Origin: Clostridia bacterium
GTDB lineage: Bacteria > Bacillota > Clostridia > Christensenellales > Pumilibacteraceae
Direction: 5' to 3'
NCBI GenBank assembly: GCA_900767465.1
Contig: CAAGAW010000009.1
Span: 248,001-312,000, forward strand
Length of the DNA stretch: 64,000 bases
How positions within the stretch are numbered: position 1 is the stretch's first letter; each line of letters begins with the position of its first letter. Position numbers and translations under genes: made by a program. Under the pieces are notes generated by a model. The model worked only from the letters and a program-made list of their open reading frames with translations. It was not told where the DNA came from and ran no database searches. Below are positions 24,541-32,067 of the stretch, one piece after another.

Positions 24541-24629
24541 GCGACAATGAAATCGACTTCCGCGGCAATTACGTTGATTTATACGGCAAAGTGAGACGTC
24601 GAATTAAAAAGGGGCTTAAAAGGGCATAG
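24540..24629 (+). other. Possible truncated gene end (30 codons)
   Basis: An open frame with no start runs from the site junction to a TAG at 24627 and encodes a protein-like, basic tail (IDFRGNYVDLYGKVRRR then IKKGLKRA). It could be the end of a gene cut by integration. Too short to be sure. Confidence 0.25.
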
Positions 24630-24631
24630 AA

Positions 24632-24670
24632 AAAGCGTCTGTGAGAGTGTATCTCATAGACGCTTTGTTT
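24632..24670. terminator. Terminator at the left edge of the element
   Basis: AAAGCGTCT-G-TGAGA (24632-24646) pairs with TCTCA-T-AGACGCTTT (24652-24666), ending in T-rich sequence. It lies just past the toxin stop and can end minus-strand transcription of the toxin-antitoxin unit, or plus-strand transcription entering the element. Confidence 0.85.
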
Positions 24671-24688
24671 TGGGGGAGTGACGATTAA

Positions 24689-25006
24689 TTACTTTTCAAG
24701 ACTCATATTATCGAAATCCTTCGCCGCATAATGGACGTGAAGAATCCTAACTTCGTCCGCATCGCTATTGTAATAATAAAACATACAAAAGTTTTTAACA
24801 ACCTGCTGACGTACTCCATAAGCGTTAGCTGTAGCCGACTTTGTCAGTGCTGCGCTTTGAGGAAAAATACAAAGATTTTCAACCGCGTTAAGTATAGCGT
24901 TATGAACGTTTCTTGCCGCAATGGGATTCTTCAGTTTGACTGCAATATAACTAAGAATATCATTGATTTCTTTTGCGGCGCTTTCCGTGATTGTAGCTTT
25001 ACTCAT
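24689..25006 (-). CDS. RelE/ParE family toxin
   Basis: A 105-residue toxin of the RelE/ParE fold: ITESAAKEINDILSYIAVKL at the N terminus, a central NAVENLCIFPQSA block, and the C-terminal VVKNFCMFYYYNSDADEVRI strand followed by LHVHYAAKD. RelE members cleave mRNA on the ribosome, ParE members poison gyrase; which applies is not evident. It overlaps the antitoxin gene by 8 bases, antitoxin first. Located at the left end of the element, where it would stabilise it. Confidence 0.85.
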   Translation of the reverse strand: MSKATITESAAKEINDILSYIAVKLKNPIAARNVHNAILNAVENLCIFPQSAALTKSATANAYGVRQQVVKNFCMFYYYNSDADEVRILHVHYAAKDFDNMSLEK

Positions 25007-25286
25007 AGATTCTTTGTGCCTCAGTCATAACAGTCGAGAAGTCGAGAACTTTTTCGTTCTGGTCAAGCAAACGAGATAAAGCAATTAACGCTCCTTTTTC
25101 TTCGTCATAGTCTTTGATAGCTCCGGCGTTTGGCTTGCACGAAATCTTAAAAGGAATACCTTGTTCTTTTACTATCTCTCTGGCGCAAATATTGAGCACG
25201 GTCGAGACGTTTAAGCCCATACGTTCGCAAGCCTTCTCGAAGTCCGACTTCAGATCGTCGTTCATTTTGAAGTTAACGTTTGCCAT
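24999..25286 (-). CDS. RelB/DinJ family antitoxin
   Basis: A 95-residue protein with the ribbon-helix-helix N terminus of RelB/DinJ antitoxins (NVNFKMNDDLKSDFEKACER then MGLNVSTVLNICAREIV). The C-terminal part (EKVLDFSTVMTEAQRIYE) should wrap the toxin. The ATG at 25286 has a GGAGGT 7 bases upstream; a longer reading adds 17 residues without a site. RelB-type proteins also repress their own promoter. Confidence 0.88.
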   Translation of the reverse strand: MANVNFKMNDDLKSDFEKACERMGLNVSTVLNICAREIVKEQGIPFKISCKPNAGAIKDYDEEKGALIALSRLLDQNEKVLDFSTVMTEAQRIYE

Positions 25287-25352
25287 AATAATTACCTCCG
25301 TCGATATTATTATAATCTGCAATGTTGCAATTGTCAATACTTTTGGTAAAAT

Positions 25353-25628
25353 TTATTTTCTTCCGATAGTAATATTCGAGTTGTGATTGTGGTTGAAAGA
25401 GTTGTTTATGTAAGTTTTATTGCCGAAATCGTCCTCGAGCCCGAGTAGGTAGTCCGAGGAAACATTAAGGATCATACAAAGCTTATATAAAATTTCAATA
25501 GAGGGTAAATTTATACCTTTTTTCCAGTTCGATATATTACCTTCGGATATATTTAGAATTTTAGCGATTGATTTTTGATTGTAACCGCTATCTTTTATTG
25601 CATCAACAATTCGTTCCTGAAACCGCAT
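25353..25628 (-). CDS. XRE-family repressor of the element
   Basis: A 91-residue protein. Its helix-turn-helix covers residues about 5-60 (RIVDAIKDSGYNQKSIAKIL, then NISEGNISNWKKGINLPS and YKLCMILNVSSDYLLGLED). The C-terminal tail is Asn and His rich (NNSFNHNHNSNITIGRK). ATG 25628 follows GGAGAA by 6 bases. It is transcribed away from the early genes and separated from them by three copies of a 17-bp operator, the layout of a lysogeny switch. The N-terminal length fits RstR or Cro/CI-type repressors; the ligand for induction is unknown. Confidence 0.85.
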   Translation of the reverse strand: MRFQERIVDAIKDSGYNQKSIAKILNISEGNISNWKKGINLPSIEILYKLCMILNVSSDYLLGLEDDFGNKTYINNSFNHNHNSNITIGRK

Positions 25629-25643
25629 AACTGTTCTCCTCAA

Positions 25644-25727
25644 ATTCAGTTTAACAGAATTTTGTTTAAAATGCTTGACAATTCAATGTGGCTGAATTAT
25701 AATTATTGTAGTTCAGTTAAACTGAAT
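25644..25727 (+). promoter_or_regulatory. Divergent switch region: consensus promoter with three 17-bp operators
   Basis: Perfect TTGACA (25675-25680), 17 bp, perfect TATAAT (25698-25703), reading toward the early genes. Three inverted repeats of the form RTTCA-N7-WGAAT are seen: O1 ATTCAGTTTAACAGAAT (25644-25660), O2 ATTCAATGTGGCTGAAT (25681-25697, filling the -35/-10 spacer exactly) and O3 GTTCAGTTAAACTGAAT (25711-25727, over the start site). Binding to O2 and O3 would block the early promoter; O1 lies next to the repressor gene start. Confidence 0.88.
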
Positions 25728-25756
25728 ACACCCCATAAAAGGAGAACGAAACGGAA

Positions 25757-26188
25757 ATGAAAAAGAACGAAACGGTAGACACGACGTTTGAGGGGAGCCT
25801 CGCGCGTAGTGAAGAAGAAACAACCAAAGAGTTACAGACGGCAAAGAAGTTCTTACGAGATATAGCGATTAACTTAACTATAAAGGAACTTGCAACGTGT
25901 AACTTCAAAGCGGACAAGCAGTCGTTGCTCGAAGCCAACGAATCAACTAATCGGTTGATTTTTAAGAACTTTATACAGAATCTGCAATACCTCAGACTTT
26001 CATTCGTCAACGTGGAATTACCGACCGAAGTCATACTATGCGACGTCCTTGTCGAGCTTATCCGGGAGAACGAAGAAATCGGTTGCGACGAAATAGCTGC
26101 ACGGTACAAAGAGTGGTTATTCGAGGTTCTTCCGGTTGCGGAAAAGCAATCCGGTTGTAATCTTCGGTACTTTGGTATCAATCAATGA
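25757..26188 (+). CDS. Element early protein, unknown function
   Basis: A 143-residue soluble, mostly helical protein with no domain I recognise; acidic N terminus (FEGSLARSEEETTKELQTAK), mixed C terminus. It is the first gene after the consensus promoter and its O3 operator. ATG 25757 follows GGAGAA by 10 bases. Its stop overlaps the next ATG. The first position after the switch suggests an early regulatory or replication helper role, but this is only position. Confidence 0.7.
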   Translation: MKKNETVDTTFEGSLARSEEETTKELQTAKKFLRDIAINLTIKELATCNFKADKQSLLEANESTNRLIFKNFIQNLQYLRLSFVNVELPTEVILCDVLVELIRENEEIGCDEIAARYKEWLFEVLPVAEKQSGCNLRYFGINQ

Positions 26189-26556
26189 AAGAGGAATCGA
26201 AGAAGAGGCCGAAATACCTCAGCAAAAACGGCTGGCGCGTAACGGTTCTCGAAGTATTGCATCGGCTTCGGAGTTGGGGCGTAATGGATCTCGTAGAAAG
26301 TATCGTCGAGACTACTACGGGGAGTGCCGCGGTACTAACGATCAGTCACTCGCGATTTTATTCGGAGTTTGTTATGATTAACCGGATCAGTTCGGCTAAC
26401 TTTCACGTAAACTTCGGTAACGATCACTATCGGGCGCGGACGGCTATAGCGACGGCAAGGATAGTAAAGAACATTATATTCAAAGCAAAGGGGATAGAAG
26501 AACGAAATGGAAGTAACGGAATTGATGAAGTGGATCGAGCGTACCGCAGATATTGA
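26185..26556 (+). CDS. Element early protein, unknown function
   Basis: A 123-residue basic protein with no recognised domain (MKEESKKRPKYLSKNGWRVT start). The ATG overlaps the previous stop (ATGA), so it is translationally coupled. The last 50 bases overlap the next gene, an unusually long overlap, so the C-terminal tail could be shorter in function or the next start could lie later. Confidence 0.55.
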   Translation: MKEESKKRPKYLSKNGWRVTVLEVLHRLRSWGVMDLVESIVETTTGSAAVLTISHSRFYSEFVMINRISSANFHVNFGNDHYRARTAIATARIVKNIIFKAKGIEERNGSNGIDEVDRAYRRY

Positions 26557-26857
26557 AGAATTTAAGGGAAGGTTCGTCGTGGCGTTTGCCGACGGAACCA
26601 TTATGAGCTGCGAGGACTTTCGCGTAATCGAGCATAATGCGAGGTTGCACGTCGAGAGTATGCGTGAACGATTCAGAATCACACACGATCGATCGGGAAC
26701 GTATTTCAGCGGTTCTCCGGCGTTGCTTATGGCGGTAATGGCGTATAAAGGCGAAATTATTCTCAAGTACGTCGGACGGCGCATAAAACCGCTTAAAGCG
26801 ATAGAGACGTTATTCGGCGCGGCGGCGTTCGAGAACTTGCGGAGGGTGTATGGCTGA
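26507..26857 (+). CDS. Element early protein, unknown function
   Basis: A 116-residue protein (MEVTELMKWIERTADIEEFK start) with a central strand-rich part (GRFVVAFADGTIMSCEDFRV) and a basic C terminus. No known domain seen. Begins inside the preceding gene in another frame and ends 8 bases inside the next one, so this block is tightly packed in the way of phage genes. Confidence 0.6.
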   Translation: MEVTELMKWIERTADIEEFKGRFVVAFADGTIMSCEDFRVIEHNARLHVESMRERFRITHDRSGTYFSGSPALLMAVMAYKGEIILKYVGRRIKPLKAIETLFGAAAFENLRRVYG

Positions 26858-27092
26858 TATTCGATGCGCAATATGCGGCGCGCCTGCAACGATCGAGGGC
26901 GAAAGCAAATTCGGATTTAAAAGTTGCTTTTGCGACGATTGCCGGAAGTTCGTGATCAAGGAAACGATCGTGCCTTTGTCGGATATCGAGGCAAAAATCA
27001 AAGAGATCAAGCAAATATATGCGGACGAGGAAAAAAGGAAACTCGAAAAAAGGCTGAAACGGGTAAAACCGGAAGCAAATAAATTTATTTAA
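26850..27092 (+). CDS. Small zinc-ribbon-like protein
   Basis: An 80-residue protein with Cys pairs CAICGAP (residues 6-9) and CFCDDC (near residue 26), a likely four-Cys zinc site, followed by a charged helix (EAKIKEIKQIYADEEKRKLE). A GGAGGG precedes the ATG by 3-4 bases. Nucleic-acid or protein binding is plausible; the target is unknown. Confidence 0.65.
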   Translation: MADIRCAICGAPATIEGESKFGFKSCFCDDCRKFVIKETIVPLSDIEAKIKEIKQIYADEEKRKLEKRLKRVKPEANKFI

Positions 27093-27122
27093 TGCCGAAA
27101 AACGGCGAAGGAGTAAAGAAAA

Positions 27123-27413
27123 ATGGAACAGATCAAAGCACAGTTGGTATTCGTATCGGGATTTCACGGCACGAGCAAGAAGGGGAACGCGTTCAATATG
27201 ACGACGTTTTATCAGGTGGTCAAAAACGCGGAAACCGGAAAGATCAGAGGCAAGGAAATGACGTTCTTCTCGGACAACGAGTTCGAGGAATGGAACACGT
27301 GTCAGTTCGGGGACGTCGTCGAGTGTACGTTAAAGCCGTCGGAAGTACTCACCGAACCGCCGGTACTGGTAAGCATAGACAAGGTTATAGAGATGTCACC
27401 GTACGTAAAGTAA
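27123..27413 (+). CDS. Small protein, possibly the element's single-stranded DNA-binding protein
   Basis: A 96-residue strand-rich protein (KAQLVFVSGFHGTSKKGNAF, then TTFYQVV and VVECTLKPSEVLTEPPVLVS). No certain family match. Size, beta content and position between early genes and the packaging or coat genes fit the single-strand DNA-binding protein that filamentous phages encode, but no motif proves this. Its GGAG lies 9 bases upstream. Confidence 0.5.
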   Translation: MEQIKAQLVFVSGFHGTSKKGNAFNMTTFYQVVKNAETGKIRGKEMTFFSDNEFEEWNTCQFGDVVECTLKPSEVLTEPPVLVSIDKVIEMSPYVK

Positions 27414-27541
27414 GCCCGTTTCGTTCGCAGAGAAACCCTCTCTGTTATTAGTGGCTCGGTTTACGGCGGTGTCCGAGATACCAAAAACCGCCTACCATTA
27501 TTCTGGTGTCCTATCGCCAACACGGGGAAAGAGGTGAAATT

Positions 27542-27709
27542 ATGGCAAGGTACAAAGCAAGAAGAAGTTCGGCAAGACGTGCAAGCAAGCCGTCGGGGTT
27601 CAGAACGAGCGCGGAACGTAAGGCGTTCCGTATGGGCGTAGGCTGCGGATCTGCAAACGCTAAACGTGCAACTCATACACGCGCCCGCGCAAGACGTAGG
27701 TCGTGGTAA
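27542..27709 (+). CDS. Small Arg-rich basic protein, paralogue 1
   Basis: A 55-residue, strongly basic protein (MARYKARRSSARRASKPSGF start, ending RARARRRSW). It shares the block SAERKAFRMGVGCGSA with SAAERRAYWVGVGYSAA of the next gene, and both start MARYK, so they are paralogues of different length. GAGGTG lies 6 bases before the ATG. No membrane segment, so it is not a typical inovirus coat; DNA binding or condensation is possible. The 128 bases before it contain a CAGAGA/TCTCTG and a GGCGGT/ACCGCC hairpin. Confidence 0.65.
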   Translation: MARYKARRSSARRASKPSGFRTSAERKAFRMGVGCGSANAKRATHTRARARRRSW

Positions 27710-27722
27710 AGGGGCTTGATTT

Positions 27723-28169
27723 ATGGCAAGATACAAAACAAAAGTAAGTACGATGAGGAAAGCAAAACGTGCTCCGTCAAGAAAAACAATAGCGGCGAAT
27801 GAAAAGCACATAGACTTCGTCGCCAAATTGGATAAATTAGCCGGATTAAAGCCATACGATCGCCGTAAAAAGGCTTCGTCGATTTATTCTAAACCGGCGA
27901 AGAAAGCCAAAACACCGAAACCGCGCAGAAAAGGCTATTCGGCGGCAGAACGTCGTGCGTACTGGGTTGGCGTCGGATATTCCGCGGCTTCGGACGTTGA
28001 CGCTTTCGTGTCCAGAGATAGTATTACTACGGTTATGAGCGACAAAGAAGTCGATTCGTTCATTAACGGACGAATTGCCGCTATCGAAACGACTTCTAAA
28101 TTTGTTCCGGATTTGATTGTAGGACAGGTTTCTCGTCCTCGTACTCCCGCAAAGCATAAAAGAAAATAA
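27723..28169 (+). CDS. Basic protein, paralogue 2
   Basis: A 148-residue basic protein. The N-terminal half is Lys/Arg rich with proline (KPAKKAKTPKPRRKGYSAAE), the central block SAAERRAYWVGVGYSAA matches paralogue 1, and the C-terminal half is less basic (DKEVDSFINGRIAAIETTSK). No known family recognised. A hairpin begins at its stop codon, separating this pair from the downstream genes; strong expression of the pair before an attenuating hairpin is possible. Confidence 0.65.
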   Translation: MARYKTKVSTMRKAKRAPSRKTIAANEKHIDFVAKLDKLAGLKPYDRRKKASSIYSKPAKKAKTPKPRRKGYSAAERRAYWVGVGYSAASDVDAFVSRDSITTVMSDKEVDSFINGRIAAIETTSKFVPDLIVGQVSRPRTPAKHKRK

Positions 28170-28303
28170 CCGTTCTCGGAAAATACCGGGAACGGTTAAG
28201 ACGTCAATTCTTACCCCTGTCATTTAAGACAGATTTCAGCCGTTTCAAGGTTTTTTGACTGTCCGCAACGGATAGCCTTGCGGATTCCGCTTCGAGGAAG
28301 CGG
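28168..28303 (+). terminator. Run of hairpins after the basic-protein pair, first one terminator-like
   Basis: AACCGTTCTCGG with CCGGGAACGGTT (28168-28197, one G-U pair) forms a 12-bp stem directly after the stop, without a T-run. Then come CTGTC/GACAG (28217-28232), CCGCAA/TTGCGG (28263-28283) and CCGCTTC-GAG-GAAGCGG (28287-28303). Such an array could be an attenuator or a packaging signal. Confidence 0.5.
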
Positions 28304-28338
28304 CTACGGCAATATCAGTATAGAGGAAAAAACAAGAT

Positions 28339-28662
28339 ATGTCAAGAAAATATCAGCCGAAAACAAAAGAATACGCTTCCGTCACCGTCGTTTCGTCGGA
28401 TCAGATCTACGATAAAGACGGTAAAGTCAAAAAGGGCGTTGACGTCGTGGGGAAGATCGATCGCGATCTGCCGAATATCATCACCACCGTGAAACGTCGC
28501 AACGGCAAAACGAAGTTTGTCGAAGATACTTGCAATTTAACTAAGAAAACGAAGGGCGAAATCGTCGACTTCTTCAAGAATTGTAAAACAACAAAAGGTA
28601 ATCAACGCCAAAAGGCGTATTTGGTAAAACAAGGAGAAAAACACAATGAACGAAAAAAGTAA
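28339..28662 (+). CDS. Small basic protein, unknown function
   Basis: A 107-residue lysine-rich protein (YQPKTKEYASVTVVSSDQIY near the N terminus, Cys in DTCNLTKKTKG and FKNCKTTKG). No known domain. GAGGAA precedes the ATG. It overlaps the start of the large exported protein by 17 bases, so the two are coupled; a chaperone or minor structural role would fit, but nothing proves it. Confidence 0.6.
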   Translation: MSRKYQPKTKEYASVTVVSSDQIYDKDGKVKKGVDVVGKIDRDLPNIITTVKRRNGKTKFVEDTCNLTKKTKGEIVDFFKNCKTTKGNQRQKAYLVKQGEKHNERKK

Positions 28663-30058
28663 GAAAACGTTCCGGCGCAAGTTGGTTGCGCTCGGAGTAA
28701 TGCTTGCGATACTGTTCGGCGCGATTGCCGTTGCCGGAATAGTTAAGCATAACGATCAGAACGCCGTCGCTCACGCCGAAGAAGTAAACACTTCCGAGTG
28801 GGAAGTCGTACGCACGGACTACGCTTTTAAGGGCGAATTTGCCACGAGCGCGAACAATCAGACAACGATCAACAAACTTACGCTTGCAAAGCCGTCCGCA
28901 AAGATCGAAAACGGGAATATCGTGGTGTCGTTTACTTTCCTCAAAGCCTACGACCGTACGGAGTTTATGAAAGTTCCGCTCTATCGTAATATCGAGTTTA
29001 CGTTTATGTTCGATGAAATAGATCTGATCACCGTCACGAAAAACGTCGAGTATGATTTCTTTGCGGAATCCGGGGATATTTCCGGCGTGGACAAGCCGCA
29101 AGCGGGTGACGTCGTAAGCCATACGTTTACCGTAAACGACTTTACGTCTCTTACCGGTTGTACGTCAATGGTAACCGGTGCAGCCGTTACGGATATACGT
29201 AAGATAAACGTTTCCGACGTCAGTCTCGGCGGCAAGGTTACTTCGTCCGGCTCTTCGGAAGAGTGGTCTTATACTAAGTCTTTCTCTATTTCCGAAGTCA
29301 AGCATTACGCGCTTCCTACCGCACCGGAAAAGGACGGTTATCGCTTTACCGGCTGGTACACCGACGAGGCTTGCACGCAAAGATACACCGGCGAAACGGT
29401 TACCGACGACATTACGCTTTACGCCGGATACGAGAAAAGCGTTTTCACCGTCACGCTTAACACCGACGGCGAGACCGAAACCCTTACCGTCAACTACGGC
29501 GAAACCGCTTCGCTTCCGGATAAAACGAAAACCGGATACAACTTCCTCGGCTGGTACGACGAATCCGGCGTTAAGTACGACGGACAAGCCGTTACTTCCG
29601 ATCTCAGCCTCACCGCGAAGTTCGACGTGAAAATGCTTAAAGTCCGGTTCTTCGTGGACGGTGCGGAATATAAGTCGGTCGAAGTTCCCTACGGCTCGAA
29701 GTTTTCCGAAGCGGTACAAAAAGCGAATATTAAACGCTCGGCGGTCAAGTCGGCGGTGCTTCTTTCTTCCGTTGCCGGCGAGGGCGAAGAAACTCCCGCC
29801 GAAGATCAGACGATCCCCGACGAACTCACTTCGGACGTAAACGCCACCGTTGACGTTTCCGGCGCGGAAAAAGCGACTAACGCCGTCGCCGATTGGTTCA
29901 AAGCGCTCTGGCAAAAGATTTCCGACTTCTTCGTCCGCGCGTGGAAAGCCGTTTGCGAACATTTCCGTAACAACTGGAAATGGTGGGCAATCGGCGGCGG
30001 ATCGGCTGTCGGTATTATCCTTGTCGGGGTTATCGCGGGCAGAATCGCAAGGAGATAA
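28646..30058 (+). CDS. Exported, tail-anchored protein with two InlB-type repeats; candidate adsorption protein
   Basis: A 470-residue protein with an N-terminal membrane or signal segment (LVALGVMLAILFGAIAVAGI, then cleavage-like AHAEE), a long ectodomain, and a C-terminal anchor (IGGGSAVGIILVGVIAG then basic RIARR). Residues about 222-265 and 268-330 are two InlB B-repeat/Listeria-Bacteroides repeats (KDGYRFTGWYTDEACTQRYT and KTGYNFLGWYDESGVKYDGQ). An amphipathic Trp-rich stretch (DWFKALWQKISDFFVRAWKA) precedes the anchor. The signal-ectodomain-C-terminal-anchor layout is that of filamentous phage pIII; here that role is inference. Confidence 0.72.
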   Translation: MNEKSKKTFRRKLVALGVMLAILFGAIAVAGIVKHNDQNAVAHAEEVNTSEWEVVRTDYAFKGEFATSANNQTTINKLTLAKPSAKIENGNIVVSFTFLKAYDRTEFMKVPLYRNIEFTFMFDEIDLITVTKNVEYDFFAESGDISGVDKPQAGDVVSHTFTVNDFTSLTGCTSMVTGAAVTDIRKINVSDVSLGGKVTSSGSSEEWSYTKSFSISEVKHYALPTAPEKDGYRFTGWYTDEACTQRYTGETVTDDITLYAGYEKSVFTVTLNTDGETETLTVNYGETASLPDKTKTGYNFLGWYDESGVKYDGQAVTSDLSLTAKFDVKMLKVRFFVDGAEYKSVEVPYGSKFSEAVQKANIKRSAVKSAVLLSSVAGEGEETPAEDQTIPDELTSDVNATVDVSGAEKATNAVADWFKALWQKISDFFVRAWKAVCEHFRNNWKWWAIGGGSAVGIILVGVIAGRIARR

Positions 30059-30062
30059 GACG

Positions 30063-30617
30063 ATGAAAGCGATTAAAGTTCTTTCGTATCTTCTCGTATT
30101 GCTTGCGCTTACCGCAGTCGTTACCGGCACGGTGTATTTTATCAATAACTTCGTTCGTAACGGTCAGAAGTCGTTCTACGTCACGTACGGCGATACGAAA
30201 ATTAAAACCGGCTCGATCGCGAGCATAGACTTTCCGGAAAACGAAACCGTGTTCTTTACCGGTCGTACGCTTGCCGGCGTAGGGGATAAAAACACGCAGG
30301 TAGACAACTTCGCCGTTTCCGTCGTTCCGCTAGAATCGCTTACCGGCGTTACTTATACGTCGGACGGCAAAGAGGAAAGCCTTACAAACGAACTCGACTT
30401 CTCGAACGTGTTCCGCGTTACGAAAGACGGCGCGACGTTCTCGGTGTTCGTTCCCTCGCAACTCGATCTTAAAGCCGCTATCGCGCAAGCCACCGGCAAA
30501 GACGTTACGTCGGTATCGAACCTACCGGAAGGCAGAACGGCTTACTTCGCCGTAAAAGTCAATTACGAACCCGAAAACGCAGTGGTGCTTATAGGAATAA
30601 CTCTCACTATCATATAA
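30063..30617 (+). CDS. Membrane-anchored protein, unknown function
   Basis: A 184-residue protein with one N-terminal transmembrane segment (VLSYLLVLLALTAVVTGTVY) and an exported strand-rich domain (for example FVPSQLDLKAAIAQATGKDV). The ATG at 30063 overlaps the region just after the preceding stop (30058) and has an AGGAGAT upstream; longer readings start inside the preceding gene. No family recognised. It lies in the exported block and may be a minor structural or assembly protein. Confidence 0.65.
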   Translation: MKAIKVLSYLLVLLALTAVVTGTVYFINNFVRNGQKSFYVTYGDTKIKTGSIASIDFPENETVFFTGRTLAGVGDKNTQVDNFAVSVVPLESLTGVTYTSDGKEESLTNELDFSNVFRVTKDGATFSVFVPSQLDLKAAIAQATGKDVTSVSNLPEGRTAYFAVKVNYEPENAVVLIGITLTII

Positions 30618-30630
30618 AAGGCGGTATGCC

Positions 30631-32067
30631 GTGAAACGCAAAACGTTACTTCAATACAAAAGATTCTTCATTCTCCTCCTTATTTTTACGCTTCTTGCGT
30701 CCCTTTTCGGGGCGCGGGAAGCATTTGCCTATGCCGAAGTTCGTTATACCGGCGCGCTCGAAGATCTTCGTAAAGCCGAAAACTTCGATCCGTCGTATTA
30801 CCCGACGAAAGAGGGCGATTACACCGTATCGCTCATCCAGATCGCCGAAAGTAAGGATAACGAACTTTTCGTTTATACATATCAGCCGGCTTCGGACGAA
30901 CGCATTACCGCAAGTTCGATCAATATTTCGCGAACGTCCGAACTCAACGTAACGCCGAAAAACTACTATCTTACGTTACTTTCCCGCGAGGGCGTATTCT
31001 GTAAGTACGTCGTAAAAGACTTCAAAGTGTCGGACGAACCTACGCGGTATTACGCGATTCCGTCGATCTTCCGGTTCTGGGTGAACGATATAGACGGAGA
31101 TCAGAACGGAAGCCAGACGGTAACCGAAAAGCCGTTCGAGGTCGCCGAGCAGTTCCGTTTCGGTACGCTTAACGGCAAAGAATACGTCGAACGCAAGAAG
31201 ATAGACGTTATAACCGTTACGAGCAAGTTTGTGGGGTTCGTACGGTATACGGGCGAATACAAACTCGGTTTTATGAATACGGCGTTGACGGATTTCGACT
31301 GTCATTTCGTGGCTTTCAATACCGACCGCCGCATAGACACCTTGCTCGAAGCCGACCTTAGTTACGTCAAGCAGGACTTTTCCGCGAAGTCGTGGGTCGA
31401 GGGCGGAACAGTTCCCCACTACGAAACGACTTACGGCGAAAGAAGCGATCAGATCAAGGTCGAACTTATGTGCGATCAGTCGGTAGACCACACCGGCTCG
31501 TTCATTTACGGCAGTTCGTTTTCGTTTAATCGGATCCAGAGCGTGACGGACTTCCTTTCTTCCGAAGAAACGTCGAACGTGTATAAATGCGGCGTATTCG
31601 AGACTACCGAAAAACGCACGCTTACCGACGACGTGAAAGCCGAACTCGAAGATAAGTCGTGGGTTCTGCGATTCCTCGAAACGAACCGGACGAATAAAAC
31701 CACGCTTGGCGGCACCGAGTATTCTTCGACTCTCGTCGGCGACGTTACGATCTTACGACTCAAATTCGTTACCGACGGAATAACGTACAATCTCGGCGTT
31801 GTAGACAATAAGCAAACCGGCGGAACCGATCCGGTAAACGTTATCCGGCGATTGCTCGGTCTGAATCCGGTCGTTACGTGGCTGTTACTTGCCGTTATAC
31901 TGTTTGTCGTTCTGATCGTTCTTATGCCGTTCTTGCCGACGATCCTCTCGTTTTTGTTCAAACTCATTGTCTGGATCGTAAAAGCCGTCGTATGGCTCGT
32001 TTCGTTACCGGTTCGCGGCGTGGTGGCTCTCGTACGAGTTATAAAAGAACGAAAAGAGGACAGATAA
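30631..32067 (+). CDS. Large exported protein with C-terminal membrane region
   Basis: A 478-residue protein with a signal peptide (FFILLLIFTLLASLFGAREA then FAYAE), a long ectodomain with beta-rich composition, and a C-terminal membrane region from about residue 415 (TWLLLAVILFVVLIVLMPFL, then LFKLIVWIVKAVVWLVSLPV) ending in a basic tail. GTG start at 30631. No known domain recognised. Two long, tail-anchored exported proteins in tandem before zot suggest capsid tip or assembly proteins. Confidence 0.68.
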   Translation: MKRKTLLQYKRFFILLLIFTLLASLFGAREAFAYAEVRYTGALEDLRKAENFDPSYYPTKEGDYTVSLIQIAESKDNELFVYTYQPASDERITASSINISRTSELNVTPKNYYLTLLSREGVFCKYVVKDFKVSDEPTRYYAIPSIFRFWVNDIDGDQNGSQTVTEKPFEVAEQFRFGTLNGKEYVERKKIDVITVTSKFVGFVRYTGEYKLGFMNTALTDFDCHFVAFNTDRRIDTLLEADLSYVKQDFSAKSWVEGGTVPHYETTYGERSDQIKVELMCDQSVDHTGSFIYGSSFSFNRIQSVTDFLSSEETSNVYKCGVFETTEKRTLTDDVKAELEDKSWVLRFLETNRTNKTTLGGTEYSSTLVGDVTILRLKFVTDGITYNLGVVDNKQTGGTDPVNVIRRLLGLNPVVTWLLLAVILFVVLIVLMPFLPTILSFLFKLIVWIVKAVVWLVSLPVRGVVALVRVIKERKEDR

